Counted from the stretch's first letter, positions 45,441 through 54,553 are shown. The stretch is DNA of 64,000 bases from Flammeovirga kamogawensis (GCF_018736065.1 NZ_CP076128.1:1178001-1242000), one strand, 5' to 3'. Translations and numbers: made by a program. The notes: generated by a model from the letters alone, not told the origin.

Positions 45441-46508
45441 TCATCTAGCAGTCAATAATTTAAACAGGCTATAATTAATAAAAAAGACCTGGTTACCCAT
45501 TTTTTGTTTACTCAAGAGACCATCGGTTGCAAGTCTGTTAAGATAATTAGATGCAGTCACTCTAGATATTGATAATTCTTCCATTAAGAAATCTATCTTA
45601 GTATACGGGTGCTTAAACAGATTATTTAATAAATCCTGACTATAGAATTTATAATTTTCTCTTAATTGATATTTGAAACGCATCATCAATTCTTTCATCT
45701 CATGAATCAATGCTATTGTATCTCTAGATGTCTCCTCAACCCCTTTTATCATAAATAGCAACCATTGCTCCCATGCACCTTCATCTCTAATCCCTTGAAG
45801 TAATTGATAATACTCTTGTTTATTTTTAATGATGTAATTACTTAAATACAAAATTGGTAAATCCTGTAATCCTGCTAAAATTAAATACAGAATATTAATA
45901 ATTCTTCCCGTTCTACCATTCCCATCATAAAATGAGTGAATACTCTCAAACTGAAAATGAATTAAAGCCATTTTTATTATAGGATCTAAATCTTCTAATT
46001 CAGGGATATTAATATATTTCTCCAAATTTGACATTAGATCTTCAATTTCATATTTATTCTGTGGAGGTGTATAAATTACTTCACCTGTTTTTGCATTCTT
46101 CAATGAAGTACCTGAAACACTTCGAAAACCAGCATTGTTTTTTTCCAACTCTTCTTGGATAGCTAAAATAGACTTGTTGGTTAGTAGATCTTCATTTTGA
46201 ACTTTATAATACCCTTTCTTTAAGGCTGAAATATAATTTTGAACTTCTTTTGCTCCTAAAGAGGAAAGGTTTTCTAAATCAAGTGACGATTTATACAAAT
46301 CATCATGAGTAGTGATAATATTTTCAATCTCAGAACTATCCTTGGCCTCTTGTAATGCTAATGTATTTATCAGAATTTCTTGATTGGGTATTGAGGAAGC
46401 AACACCTTTCAATTCAGCCAAAGCAAAATGAGCTCTTGGTAATGCTTTTAATACTTTTTTAGATTCAAGCTCTAATTCTTTATAAGGCAAATGTTCTAAC
46501 TCCCACAT
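45441..46508 (-). CDS. Fic-domain protein (probable AMP transferase) with winged helix
   Basis: 355 residues. An N-terminal Fic_N-like region carries a candidate inhibitory motif SSEIEN (Ser58, Glu62, Asn63). The Fic core has the catalytic HSFYDGNGRTGR (191-202), matching HxFx(D/E)GNGRxxR in full, so it is probably active; substrate is unknown. The C-terminal part (about 295-355) reads FKHPYTKIDFLMEELSISRVTASNYLNRLATDGLL, a winged-helix DNA-binding domain. This fusion suggests autoregulation. Two near-identical palindromic operators lie 33-106 bases upstream. It is the best-preserved gene of the island. Confidence 0.92.
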   Translation of the reverse strand: MWELEHLPYKELELESKKVLKALPRAHFALAELKGVASSIPNQEILINTLALQEAKDSSEIENIITTHDDLYKSSLDLENLSSLGAKEVQNYISALKKGYYKVQNEDLLTNKSILAIQEELEKNNAGFRSVSGTSLKNAKTGEVIYTPPQNKYEIEDLMSNLEKYINIPELEDLDPIIKMALIHFQFESIHSFYDGNGRTGRIINILYLILAGLQDLPILYLSNYIIKNKQEYYQLLQGIRDEGAWEQWLLFMIKGVEETSRDTIALIHEMKELMMRFKYQLRENYKFYSQDLLNNLFKHPYTKIDFLMEELSISRVTASNYLNRLATDGLLSKQKMGNQVFFINYSLFKLLTAR

Positions 46509-46540
46509 ATTTCTCGAAAAATCATCTCAAATTAAACATT

Positions 46541-46573
46541 CTATGTAAAGAAAATCAAGAAATCTTTACATAC
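46541..46573 (-). promoter_or_regulatory. Palindromic operator 1 upstream of fic
   Basis: TATGTAAAG (46542-46550) and CTTTACATA (46564-46572) are perfect 9-bp arms around a 13-bp spacer. The 33-bp unit recurs at 46582-46614 with a single change. It lies 33 bases upstream of the fic start. Confidence 0.72.
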
Positions 46574-46581
46574 CTAATCTA

Positions 46582-46614
46582 CTATGTAAAGAAAATCAAG
46601 AAACCTTTACATAC
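46582..46614 (-). promoter_or_regulatory. Palindromic operator 2 upstream of fic
   Basis: Second copy of the 33-bp unit (32 of 33 bases identical), 41 bp from copy 1, with arms at 46583-46591 and 46605-46613. Two copies spaced by four helical turns suit cooperative binding of a dimeric regulator, perhaps the winged helix of the Fic protein. Confidence 0.72.
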
Positions 46615-46674
46615 TGATTTTAATACCTATTATTCTTAAAATAAATTGATATCTCTTAATCTAGAGAAGAACAA

Positions 46675-46701
46675 TACTCTACAAAGTCTACATATTCTAC
46701 A
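46675..46701 (-). repeat. Three-iteron module, copy C
   Basis: On the minus strand: TGTAGAATA, TGTAGACTT, TGTAGAGTA. It follows the 3' end of the recombinase fragment (stop at 46745) by 43 bases. Confidence 0.75.
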
Positions 46702-46744
46702 CTTTTTTTCGATCTATTAAGCAGTTCATATTACTCTAATACAA

Positions 46745-46975
46745 CTAATCACTTAATGCCATTCTTACTAGATCCATTTCTTTTTCCTTTGGAATATTGA
46801 CATACTTCGCAAAACTTCTTTCATCTTTATGACCTGTAAATTTCATTACCGTTTTGGTAGGAACACCTTTTAATAAAAGACGAGTAGCGAATGTTCTCCT
46901 TCCTGTATGAGTTGTTATCAATTCATACTTAGGTTTATGGTGGGTGGGGTAAATAAAATAAAAACAGTTGTGCAT
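46745..46975 (-). pseudogene. C-terminal fragment of a tyrosine recombinase (integrase)
   Basis: The last about 62 codons encode THTGRRTFATRLLL (catalytic HxxR box), then TGHKDERSFAKYV with the second His and the nucleophilic Tyr, typical of tyrosine recombinases. The first about 12 codons (MHNCFYFIYPTH) are unrelated and belong to the adjoining IS30-like insert; the homologous part begins near 46936. The N-terminal catalytic Arg and most of the enzyme are missing, so it is inactive. Its presence beside the tmRNA gene, a common integrase target, supports an old integrated element. Confidence 0.8.
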
Positions 46976-47432
46976 TTCTCACTTTTCGTTTCAATTGCAA
47001 ATGGGTATATAAGAATTCATACAACGGTTTATTGTCCATAAAATGATAGACTATAAAACCATAGTATTTATTGTATACTTTTCTTGGTCCCATGCGTCTC
47101 ATTTTATAAAAAGGAGAAAAAATGTAATCGGCTCTGTGGGCATCGCTGTACCAACGTATTTTACAACGATCTGTATACAAAACGTACTTCTTTCTTTTAT
47201 AATGAAATACAAAACTTCTCTTCTTTGTACTACTTGCTAACTTTTTACGAGCGATGGATAATTTTTGGGCATACGCCACTTCGTACCCTCCTTCTGGCTT
47301 ACTGTTTCTTCTTAGTTCTCTGTAAACAGTAGAAGTTGCTACTTCTAATAAATGGGCAATTCCTTTTACGCTTATTTTAGCAGCATGGGCTACTTCTAAT
47401 TGTATTCTTTGGTGGTAGGTTAAGTTTTTCAT
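46935..47432 (-). pseudogene. IS30-like helix-turn-helix N-terminus fused to an unrelated tail
   Basis: A frame of about 165 codons from MKNLTYHQRIQLEVAHAAK. The first about 70 residues match the HTH region of IS30-family transposases (ISVKGIAHLLEVATSTVYRELRRNS), which binds the element's ends. From about residue 75 the sequence is basic and aromatic (KKRSFVFHYKRKKYVLYTDR, then RKVYNKYYGFIVYHF) and contains no DDE catalytic triad. It looks like a truncated or internally deleted transposase read into other DNA. No terminal inverted repeats were found. It interrupted the recombinase gene. Confidence 0.5.
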
Positions 47433-47514
47433 GATCATTAGCGTTAAAAAAAGTATTTCAAAAAAAACAGGCCTTTCGACCTATTTTCCATAACTTTCAA
47501 TGTGTGTAATAAAT

Positions 47515-47826
47515 TTAAACTGTTTTTAAACCGTAATCATTTACAGACCAACCTTGATTGTCTCCAAAAGAAAACGCTTCTTTTAAAACCTCTAAGATTT
47601 CTGCTTCCTGTACTTTTAAAACCTCCGCTTTAATACTGTCGTAAATAGTTTTTAACCTAGAAGCACTCGTGGTTTCTATGGCTTCTTGTTTGTCTTTAAT
47701 TTGCAACTGTAGTTTTGCATTTTTATGTTCTAAATCAGCTATATCGTCAGCATCATCAACAGGATCTAATGCATTAGTTAATATACTTTTTGTTTTATTT
47801 AGTGAATGTAAAATGCTGGTGCTCAA
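47515..47826 (-). CDS. Helical protein of unknown function, possible remnant
   Basis: 103 codons from a TTG start (47826), the only in-frame start. The predicted protein has a central coiled-coil-like stretch (LEHKNAKLQLQIKDKQEAIE) and an acidic loop (DPVDDADDIADLE). No signal peptide or recognised domain. Because it lies between an IS remnant and the sulfatase and lacks a good ATG, it may be the surviving part of a larger gene. Confidence 0.4.
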   Translation of the reverse strand: MSTSILHSLNKTKSILTNALDPVDDADDIADLEHKNAKLQLQIKDKQEAIETTSASRLKTIYDSIKAEVLKVQEAEILEVLKEAFSFGDNQGWSVNDYGLKTV

Positions 47827-48144
47827 TTATTAAGAAAATAGAATACACGATTTATTGTTTCTATACTATAGCAACACATCATTTTATTGACAGAGAAGCT
47901 ATTCTTATACTTGAATATAGAAGTATTGATTGAATCAGCTCTATTCTGCAGTCTCTTATGGTATAAGTAATCACGAACCTTTAGGTTAATTAAAAAACTG
48001 AACGTTTTCATCAAATTGATCTTTTTAGTAAAAAAAATTACTTTTTTAGTAAAATAAGGTCTTAATCTACACGCGTTTATTTAAATGTTACTCACAAAAA
48101 GTTTTATCAAACTAGCGTGAATAGTTAATTTAAATAGATACGTT
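47827..48144. other. Non-coding stretch upstream of the sulfatase gene
   Basis: 318 bases without a convincing gene. A 63-codon minus-strand frame here has poor coding character. Two copies of a CTTTTTAGTAAAA-like word at 48021 and 48041 (20 bp apart) may be regulatory, but no promoter match is seen. Confidence 0.4.
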
Positions 48145-49722
48145 ATGAAGAAAATCACACTATTATCAGTAATATTTTTAATGCCTTTTTTACTGATGGC
48201 TCAGAAGAAAAAAGCCACAGAAAAACCAAATATCCTTGTCATTTGGGGAGACGATATTGGTGTGCATAACATCAGTAAATACAACCATGGAATGATGGGC
48301 TATCAGACTCCAAATATTGATAGAATTGGTAATGGTGGTGCAATGTTTACCGATTATTATGCTGAACAAACTTGTACTGCTGGTAGAGCGGCATTTATTA
48401 CGGGGCAACATCCTTTTAGGACGGGTTTACTGACTATAGGAATGCCTGGTTCTGAACATGGAATTCCTGATTGGGCGCCAACTATTGCAGATATATTAAA
48501 AGATAAGGGGTATACATCTGGTCAATTTGGTAAAAACCATTTGGGAGATCAAGACAACCACTTACCTACAAACCATGGTTTTGATGAGTTTTACGGGAAT
48601 TTATATCATTTAAATGCAGAGGAGGAACCTGAAGGTTATTATTACCCTAAAGACCCTGAGTTTAAGAAAAAGTATGGTCCTAGAGGTGTAATTCACTCCT
48701 ATGCTGATGGTCGTGTTTCTGATACAGGTCCTTTGACTAAGAAAAGGATGGAAACAGTTGATGATGAAATTCTAGATGTTTCTTTAAATTTTATGGAAAA
48801 AGCACATAAAGAGGGAAAACCATTCTTTATATGGCACAATGCAACTAGAATGCATGTTTGGACACATCTAAAAGAAGAAACTGAAGGTAGAACTGGTGTT
48901 GGTGTTTATGCTGATGGTATGGTAGAACACGATGAACATGTGGGGAAATTATTAGATAAGTTAGAAGAACTTGGTATTGAAGACAATACTATTGTAATGT
49001 ATTCTACTGATAACGGTGCTGAAACGTGGACATGGCCTGATGGTGGTTGTACTCCATTTAAAGGGGCTAAAGGTACAAACTGGGAAGGAGGCCATAGAGC
49101 ACCAATGTTATTAAAATGGCCAGGAACTATTAAGCCAGGAACAATATATAATGATATTATTGCAGGCAATGATTTAATGCCAACACTAGTGGCTGCTGCA
49201 GGTGAAGAAAACCTTGTAGAGAAGATGAAAACAGGTTATACGGCTAATGGCAAAAAATGGAGAGTACATTTAGATGGATATAATTTTAAACCCTATTTTG
49301 AAGGGAAAGTAAAAAAAGGTCCACGTAATGAGTATATCTACTTCGGAATGGACGGACAGTTAAATGCAATACGTTATGGTGATTTTAAAGCTCATTTTAA
49401 TATATGGCAAGGACCAAACGATTTATTTAATGGTCCATATACAACTCCTGCACAGATTCCTTATATCTTTAATTTAAGAGCTGATCCTTACGAAAGAGCA
49501 CAAGAGTCTGGTGCCTATATGAAGTTTGCAGGTGAACAAATGTGGTTATTTGTGCCCTTACAACAAGTTATTGGCGACTTTATCAATACCGTTCCAGAAT
49601 ATCCTTTTCAAACAGGTAGCTCATTATCTGCTAGTGAGATTGATTACAACCTTTTCAGAAAACAAAGTTCTGCAAAACAAATTCAACAATTAGTCAACGA
49701 CATTAATCAAATAAAAAAATAA
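48145..49722 (+). CDS. Secreted sulfatase (arylsulfatase family)
   Basis: 525 residues with a signal peptide to about LLMAQ. The metal site starts with NILVIWGDDIG (Asp36, Asp37); the formylglycine site is CTAGR (Cys77, Arg81), matching CxAxR for the formylglycine-generating enzyme; K130 and H132 (FGKNHLG) and STDNGAE (Asp289, Asn290) complete the site. It hydrolyses sulfate esters in the periplasm or outside. A C-terminal region after about 420 is variable. Together with an AraC regulator just downstream, it may serve sulfated polysaccharide breakdown, although no glycoside hydrolase is nearby. Confidence 0.9.
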   Translation: MKKITLLSVIFLMPFLLMAQKKKATEKPNILVIWGDDIGVHNISKYNHGMMGYQTPNIDRIGNGGAMFTDYYAEQTCTAGRAAFITGQHPFRTGLLTIGMPGSEHGIPDWAPTIADILKDKGYTSGQFGKNHLGDQDNHLPTNHGFDEFYGNLYHLNAEEEPEGYYYPKDPEFKKKYGPRGVIHSYADGRVSDTGPLTKKRMETVDDEILDVSLNFMEKAHKEGKPFFIWHNATRMHVWTHLKEETEGRTGVGVYADGMVEHDEHVGKLLDKLEELGIEDNTIVMYSTDNGAETWTWPDGGCTPFKGAKGTNWEGGHRAPMLLKWPGTIKPGTIYNDIIAGNDLMPTLVAAAGEENLVEKMKTGYTANGKKWRVHLDGYNFKPYFEGKVKKGPRNEYIYFGMDGQLNAIRYGDFKAHFNIWQGPNDLFNGPYTTPAQIPYIFNLRADPYERAQESGAYMKFAGEQMWLFVPLQQVIGDFINTVPEYPFQTGSSLSASEIDYNLFRKQSSAKQIQQLVNDINQIKK

Positions 49723-49731
49723 AACTATTAT

Positions 49732-49765
49732 AAGAAACACACTCATATCAAAAGGTGTGTTTCTT
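49732..49765 (+). terminator. Terminator after the sulfatase gene
   Basis: AAGAAACACAC pairs perfectly with GTGTGTTTCTT around a 12-base loop, followed by a T-rich tail. Confidence 0.78.
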
Positions 49766-49796
49766 CTTTCTAATTAAATCTATTAATTTCATTCAT

Positions 49797-50765
49797 ATGA
49801 AGGTCGAAAATATATTTTCTTTTTATGAAGCATCTGAAAAAAGTATCCTCACTCAATTCCATGAGGTATTTGGTGGACAACGAGATGGAGAATCGTTGAA
49901 GGTGGCAACGAAATCTATAAAATTAAACTTATATCATTATGAGTTTATGGATGGATTGTCATTTTATATCAATGATTTTAAGTTTAAAGAAGATAACCAA
50001 ATTATTACTATTGGCAACCCTGATACTCCTTCTTTAATAATGCGATTTGATTATAAAGGCAACATATTTGACAATATTGAAAAAAATACAATAGGAATAA
50101 ATTCAGGCATGTTTTTATATGCTAACACAAAATCTTATGTACTTGAAAATAAAGGAGAAACTAATTATAAATGGTTTACTATTCGTATATCAAAAGAAGT
50201 AATAGAAAGAAATTTCACTATTTTATTACCCCTTTTTGATTTATTAGAAAACGATAATACTACATGGTTAATAGGTGACCTTATCCCTATGGAAGTCTTT
50301 TTATTTCTAAAAGATATTTTTGAATTATCCGATAGTGATACAGACGTTTACCGTAAAAGAATTATTATTTCAAGAGGTATAGAGTGCCTTGCTGTTTTTG
50401 CAGAAAGATTAATAAAAAGAGATCAACCCAAGAATCTTAATATTCACAAAGATGATTTAAATATATTATTACACATTAAAGATGATGTAATTAATAATTT
50501 ATTAGAAATACCATCAATTGAAGAATTATCACTCAGATATGGTTATTCTTCATCAAAGTTTAAAAGAGATTTTAAGAAAGTTTTTGGGAAGCCAGTTCAT
50601 AAATTTTATATTGAATTTAAACTTGAAAAAGCCAAGCAATTATTATTAAATGAAAAGCTTACAATAACAGAAGTTTCAAGAATAATAGGTTACAAATCTT
50701 TAGCAAAATTCTCATCTGCTTTTAAACAACAGTATGGTGTGTCCCCTAAAAAAATATCAATATAA
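49797..50765 (+). CDS. AraC-family transcription regulator
   Basis: 322 residues from MKVENIFSFYEASEK (ATG at 49797; a longer frame adds 14 non-conserved residues). The N-terminal two thirds is an unrecognised sensing region. The C-terminal domain (about 240-322) has both AraC helix-turn-helix motifs: IPSIEELSLRYGYSSSKFKRDFKKVFG and ITEVSRIIGYKSLAKFSSAFKQQYGVSPKK. It lies downstream of the sulfatase behind a terminator and may regulate it, an inference from position. Confidence 0.88.
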   Translation: MKVENIFSFYEASEKSILTQFHEVFGGQRDGESLKVATKSIKLNLYHYEFMDGLSFYINDFKFKEDNQIITIGNPDTPSLIMRFDYKGNIFDNIEKNTIGINSGMFLYANTKSYVLENKGETNYKWFTIRISKEVIERNFTILLPLFDLLENDNTTWLIGDLIPMEVFLFLKDIFELSDSDTDVYRKRIIISRGIECLAVFAERLIKRDQPKNLNIHKDDLNILLHIKDDVINNLLEIPSIEELSLRYGYSSSKFKRDFKKVFGKPVHKFYIEFKLEKAKQLLLNEKLTITEVSRIIGYKSLAKFSSAFKQQYGVSPKKISI

Positions 50766-51030
50766 CAAGTAAGTTAAGCTTTAAATAATTAAAGAAATTA
50801 TTTAAAGCTTACATCGTTTTTCATAAAACTCAGTACAGCACTAATAACTATTTGATTTACAGAGGGGTAAAAAAAACTATAAAAGCTATCTATAGATTCT
50901 CTCAAAAAAATACATTGTAACTAAATGCAGGACAATCCGTTTTCTTCATCTAAAAAATGGTGCACTCAATGCTAAATTTTAAAACTTATCCCCTCTTTAC
51001 TATCTAAAATAATGAAAGGGAGGTTGCTTT

Positions 51031-54000
51031 TTAATTATCAATAAAAATTGGAAAATTCGGTACTCCATAAGGTATTATTGTTGTTGGAGATTGTCTACCA
51101 GAAGTTAATTCTTTTACTCTTCTAGATAAGTACCAATCTAAAGACTTAATATAAATAACTCCCTGATTATTTAGATCAGCTTCCCCTCCTAAACCATCTA
51201 ATAATGCTTTTGTAAATGCTCCATTTTTCCATTGGTCGCTTTCTACAGATAACTGATTTCCTGTTGAAGATGTAAACACAATTGCTCCATTTTCCACATC
51301 AGATAATTCATTAATTGCTTTTGTGATATTAGTATTTACACTCCTAGTTCCATTTAAAACATTTCCAGAATGGCAAGTATCTATAAACATTACCACCTTT
51401 CCAGGGATGGTAGAAATAGTGTATTGAAATTCCCCAAAGAATAGACATGTTCTTCTTATGCTATTTAAATCTGCATCATGCGGTAAATAATAGAATGCTC
51501 CATTTCTATCGTTCATTCCATGACCAGCTACAAATATCATGGCAACATCTTTTTGTGTTGTTTCATTCTGAATCCATTCTAATGCATCTAAAATATTGCC
51601 TTTTGTCGCTTCGTTATCTGTTAGAAGTTTAACTTTAATATCTTGAAAAAGACCACTTTTCTGAGTGTCAATTAGTTGCTTAAAATCACTTGCATCTTTA
51701 GAACCGTATTTTAGGTCTAAATGATCTAATTTATAATTACTTACACCAATAGCTAATAAATAAAGATTTGGTTTTGGTTCATTTTCAACATCACCATTCC
51801 ATTTTACTTTTACTGAAGACGGTTCGCTCCAACCGTTTTTATTTTTAGCAATAACTTGTAGTAAACAATCATTTTTAGGCAACGTAACTTCTAAAAGATT
51901 CACTTCTCCTTTTTTAACTTTTAACCCTCTAGTTTGCTCAAAAGTGCCTCCATCAATAAGTACCTTAACTTCTTCTATTTCTGCCCCATTTATTGATTGG
52001 GCAGTATATTCTAAAGCAATTGTATTTGTGGAAACAGGTTCGTCTGCTCTTGGGTATTTTATTTTAACAACAGGAGGTAAATTTTCTAGTACCTCTTTAG
52101 TATCAATAGACCTTGAAGTAAAAGTATGAGTAGATGTTTCGATATATTTATTGATTGTATCTGGTGCATAATAAAGATTTCTTAACCTCGATACATCATA
52201 AAAATATACTTTATCATCAGATACATTTACATGCCAACCTAAATATTTTTCTGCTCCAATTGCAGTATCATAATACCCTTTACTTGTATAAAAAATCCAC
52301 TTACTATCCTCTGGAGAAATAAATAATGACAATAAGTATTCGTTCATTTTAGGGGGAGCATAAAAAATACCAAATTTAGGTTTGTTTTTATCAATGATGA
52401 CTGTTTTAATAGCCCCATTTCTAGATACTTTAAACGTGTAGCTACCTTTTCTTCTTATTAAAGGTCTTAATTCTTCTTTCGAATTTATTTTACTACCATT
52501 TACTGTTAAAATAACATCATCTGGTCTTATTCCTGCTTTATATGCTAGTCCATCAATATTTACCTTAGACAGTGTTACACCTTCTCTTTTTTCAAACTTT
52601 GTACTGTACCACCTTACACTTCCGTCTTGTGAAAAAGTGACCAACTTGTCTTGATTTTTGGTAATGATTACATTAATAATTGGCGAGGGAACATCAATAT
52701 GCCACACTATTTTTTTGTCCTTTGTTAAATAATATAATCCTCTATGTGTACCCATTGCAATGAATTTTCCATCTAGAGTAATATCTACTGCTTGACAAAA
52801 CTCATACTCTTTTAAAAATGTTACTGTATCACCATTTATAACTGGCTGCATGGAATACTTCCAATTTTCAATTTTGATATCTCCCCTAGTATCACTTGAA
52901 GTGTAAATTACATCTTTAGCAGACGGCACAAAACTACGTGTACTAATATCAAAAAACATTTTAGTAGACCCATTAAAAAAAGAAAGTACATTTGCTTCTT
53001 TATTTATCTTAAAATCAGTTATTTCATTTTGATAAAAATTTAAACCCTTACTTTTTTTAATGTATTTTTCTTTCAATTTATGATCTACAAATACAATTTC
53101 TGGTAGACTTGTTAAAAATATATAGTTATCATGGTATTCCTCTATCATGGTGATAGCAGCATGACCTATTTTTTGAGTATTTTGTTTCCCTAATCCATCG
53201 TTACTAATCACTACTAAATTCGGACGTTCTTTAGAAACGGTATCATTAATAGCAACAAGTAGTTCATTTTTTTGGTTATGCTTAATTGCATTAATCCTGT
53301 ATACATTCTTTATTATAATTTCATTTTCTAGCTTAATATTAAATGTTGCATCAATTTTATAATGTGATATTTTTTCACTGTTTAAATAAAAAACTGTGAA
53401 ATACTCTTTATCACTAGTAAAAGATAGCCCTCTAGGTGATTCATATTGTGCTTGAATTTTATTATACAGTTTATATTGCTCATCATATTGATAAATAAAA
53501 CCGTCTAAACAAGTAATAAATAGTCGGTGCTGAGGTCCAAAATCAATATCTCTAGTTTCATCTCCGAAATCATCTATTTTCTTTAATAATGAATACGCTC
53601 TACCATTTTTCTGATAAATAAGTACTTCATTTATCCCATACATCGATACAATAAGGTCTCCATTTTTACTATTGATATTTAAATCACTCACTACATTAGG
53701 AATTCCTTTTATCACCTGCTTTATTTCCCACTCCTGTGTATCAAAAATATAAATATTCTTACTTTGCTTATTTTGTCCAGTAAATCCACTTACTATTAAC
53801 TCTTTCTCATCTTCAGAAAAAGCACAAGCGAATAACTTTCCTACTAATAAATTCCCAATGGGTACCCTTAGTGTCTTAATTAAAGTACCATTTGTACTAT
53901 CCCATACCTTTACTGTTTTATCTTGAGACGTAGTAACGTAAAATTTAGAAGAAGTACATATATCCGTCATTTCTTCTAGATGCATTTCGTTACTCAATCT

Positions 54001-54087
54001 TAAGTGAATATCCTCTTGGGCATAAATTTTACCATAAAGTAAGTAAAAGAGTGTTATTAGTAAAAAACGTTTAGATACAATAGTCAT
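51031..54087 (-). CDS. Secreted WD40-repeat and PDZ protein with C-terminal caspase-like protease
   Basis: 1018 residues. Signal peptide to about IYAQ; N-terminal WD40-like propeller (about 30-500, starting with TTSQDKTVKVWDSTNGTLIKTL); PDZ domain (about 500-570, VNIDGLAYKAGIRPDDVILTVNG); Ig-like region (about 670-765, with VKIKYPRADEPV); and a caspase/C14 domain (775-1018) with His856 in VAGHGM and Cys905 in FIDTCHSGN, an intact dyad. It is probably secreted or surface-located and may act on proteins outside the cell. It is transcribed divergently from the unknown lipoprotein at 54554. Confidence 0.87.
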   Translation of the reverse strand: MTIVSKRFLLITLFYLLYGKIYAQEDIHLRLSNEMHLEEMTDICTSSKFYVTTSQDKTVKVWDSTNGTLIKTLRVPIGNLLVGKLFACAFSEDEKELIVSGFTGQNKQSKNIYIFDTQEWEIKQVIKGIPNVVSDLNINSKNGDLIVSMYGINEVLIYQKNGRAYSLLKKIDDFGDETRDIDFGPQHRLFITCLDGFIYQYDEQYKLYNKIQAQYESPRGLSFTSDKEYFTVFYLNSEKISHYKIDATFNIKLENEIIIKNVYRINAIKHNQKNELLVAINDTVSKERPNLVVISNDGLGKQNTQKIGHAAITMIEEYHDNYIFLTSLPEIVFVDHKLKEKYIKKSKGLNFYQNEITDFKINKEANVLSFFNGSTKMFFDISTRSFVPSAKDVIYTSSDTRGDIKIENWKYSMQPVINGDTVTFLKEYEFCQAVDITLDGKFIAMGTHRGLYYLTKDKKIVWHIDVPSPIINVIITKNQDKLVTFSQDGSVRWYSTKFEKREGVTLSKVNIDGLAYKAGIRPDDVILTVNGSKINSKEELRPLIRRKGSYTFKVSRNGAIKTVIIDKNKPKFGIFYAPPKMNEYLLSLFISPEDSKWIFYTSKGYYDTAIGAEKYLGWHVNVSDDKVYFYDVSRLRNLYYAPDTINKYIETSTHTFTSRSIDTKEVLENLPPVVKIKYPRADEPVSTNTIALEYTAQSINGAEIEEVKVLIDGGTFEQTRGLKVKKGEVNLLEVTLPKNDCLLQVIAKNKNGWSEPSSVKVKWNGDVENEPKPNLYLLAIGVSNYKLDHLDLKYGSKDASDFKQLIDTQKSGLFQDIKVKLLTDNEATKGNILDALEWIQNETTQKDVAMIFVAGHGMNDRNGAFYYLPHDADLNSIRRTCLFFGEFQYTISTIPGKVVMFIDTCHSGNVLNGTRSVNTNITKAINELSDVENGAIVFTSSTGNQLSVESDQWKNGAFTKALLDGLGGEADLNNQGVIYIKSLDWYLSRRVKELTSGRQSPTTIIPYGVPNFPIFIDN

Positions 54088-54553
54088 TGCTAAAAATATT
54101 AGGTAAAATAATGCTGTAAAACTAATGTAATTTAATTACAATTAATAATAGAATTTACTGCTATCTTCCCCTTCTAACCTAGTACAATGTTATGGGGGAT
54201 TTCATAATAAAAAAGGTACTTGTACTTTGTATTACTTAATTTTTAAACTTAAAAGTTTAAATTCTACTAAGTACGGTGAATAATATCCAACACCTAATGC
54301 GTACGTTGTAAATATGTAATAAAAGTATATTGATTAACTCACCTAAATAGTATCAAAGTCTACAAAAAAAGAGGCGGAATTCTTGCATGAATAATTAATT
54401 ATTTTTCACATTCTTTGCGTATTAATTTCACATTTGTTAAGTTTAATGTATTAGAATCAATTATTTCTTTAATAAGACTAATTAAGAAATTTTGATAGAC
54501 ACTAATACAACCAATTTAAAAACAAATTTCACTATTACATTTTAACATCAACT
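54088..54553. other. Intergenic region with a long palindrome
   Basis: 466 bases without a gene between the caspase and lipoprotein genes. TTTAAACTT-AA-AAGTTTAAA (54242-54261) is a perfect 20-bp palindrome that could bind a regulator of both. No promoter with a full match found. Confidence 0.4.

Noticed and set aside
44654-46701. Integron-type cassette array
   Set aside because: One repeated site follows each gene, but the sites are short iterons without the inverted GTTRRRY-type cores of attC, and the recombinase is a fragment. Kept only as an analogy.
44482-47826. Duplicate of the tmRNA 3' end as an att site
   Set aside because: I could not find a second copy of the T-arm or acceptor sequence in the island.
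47823-48014. 63-codon minus-strand frame
   Set aside because: Poor coding composition, no domain, and it only abuts the TTG start of the next frame.
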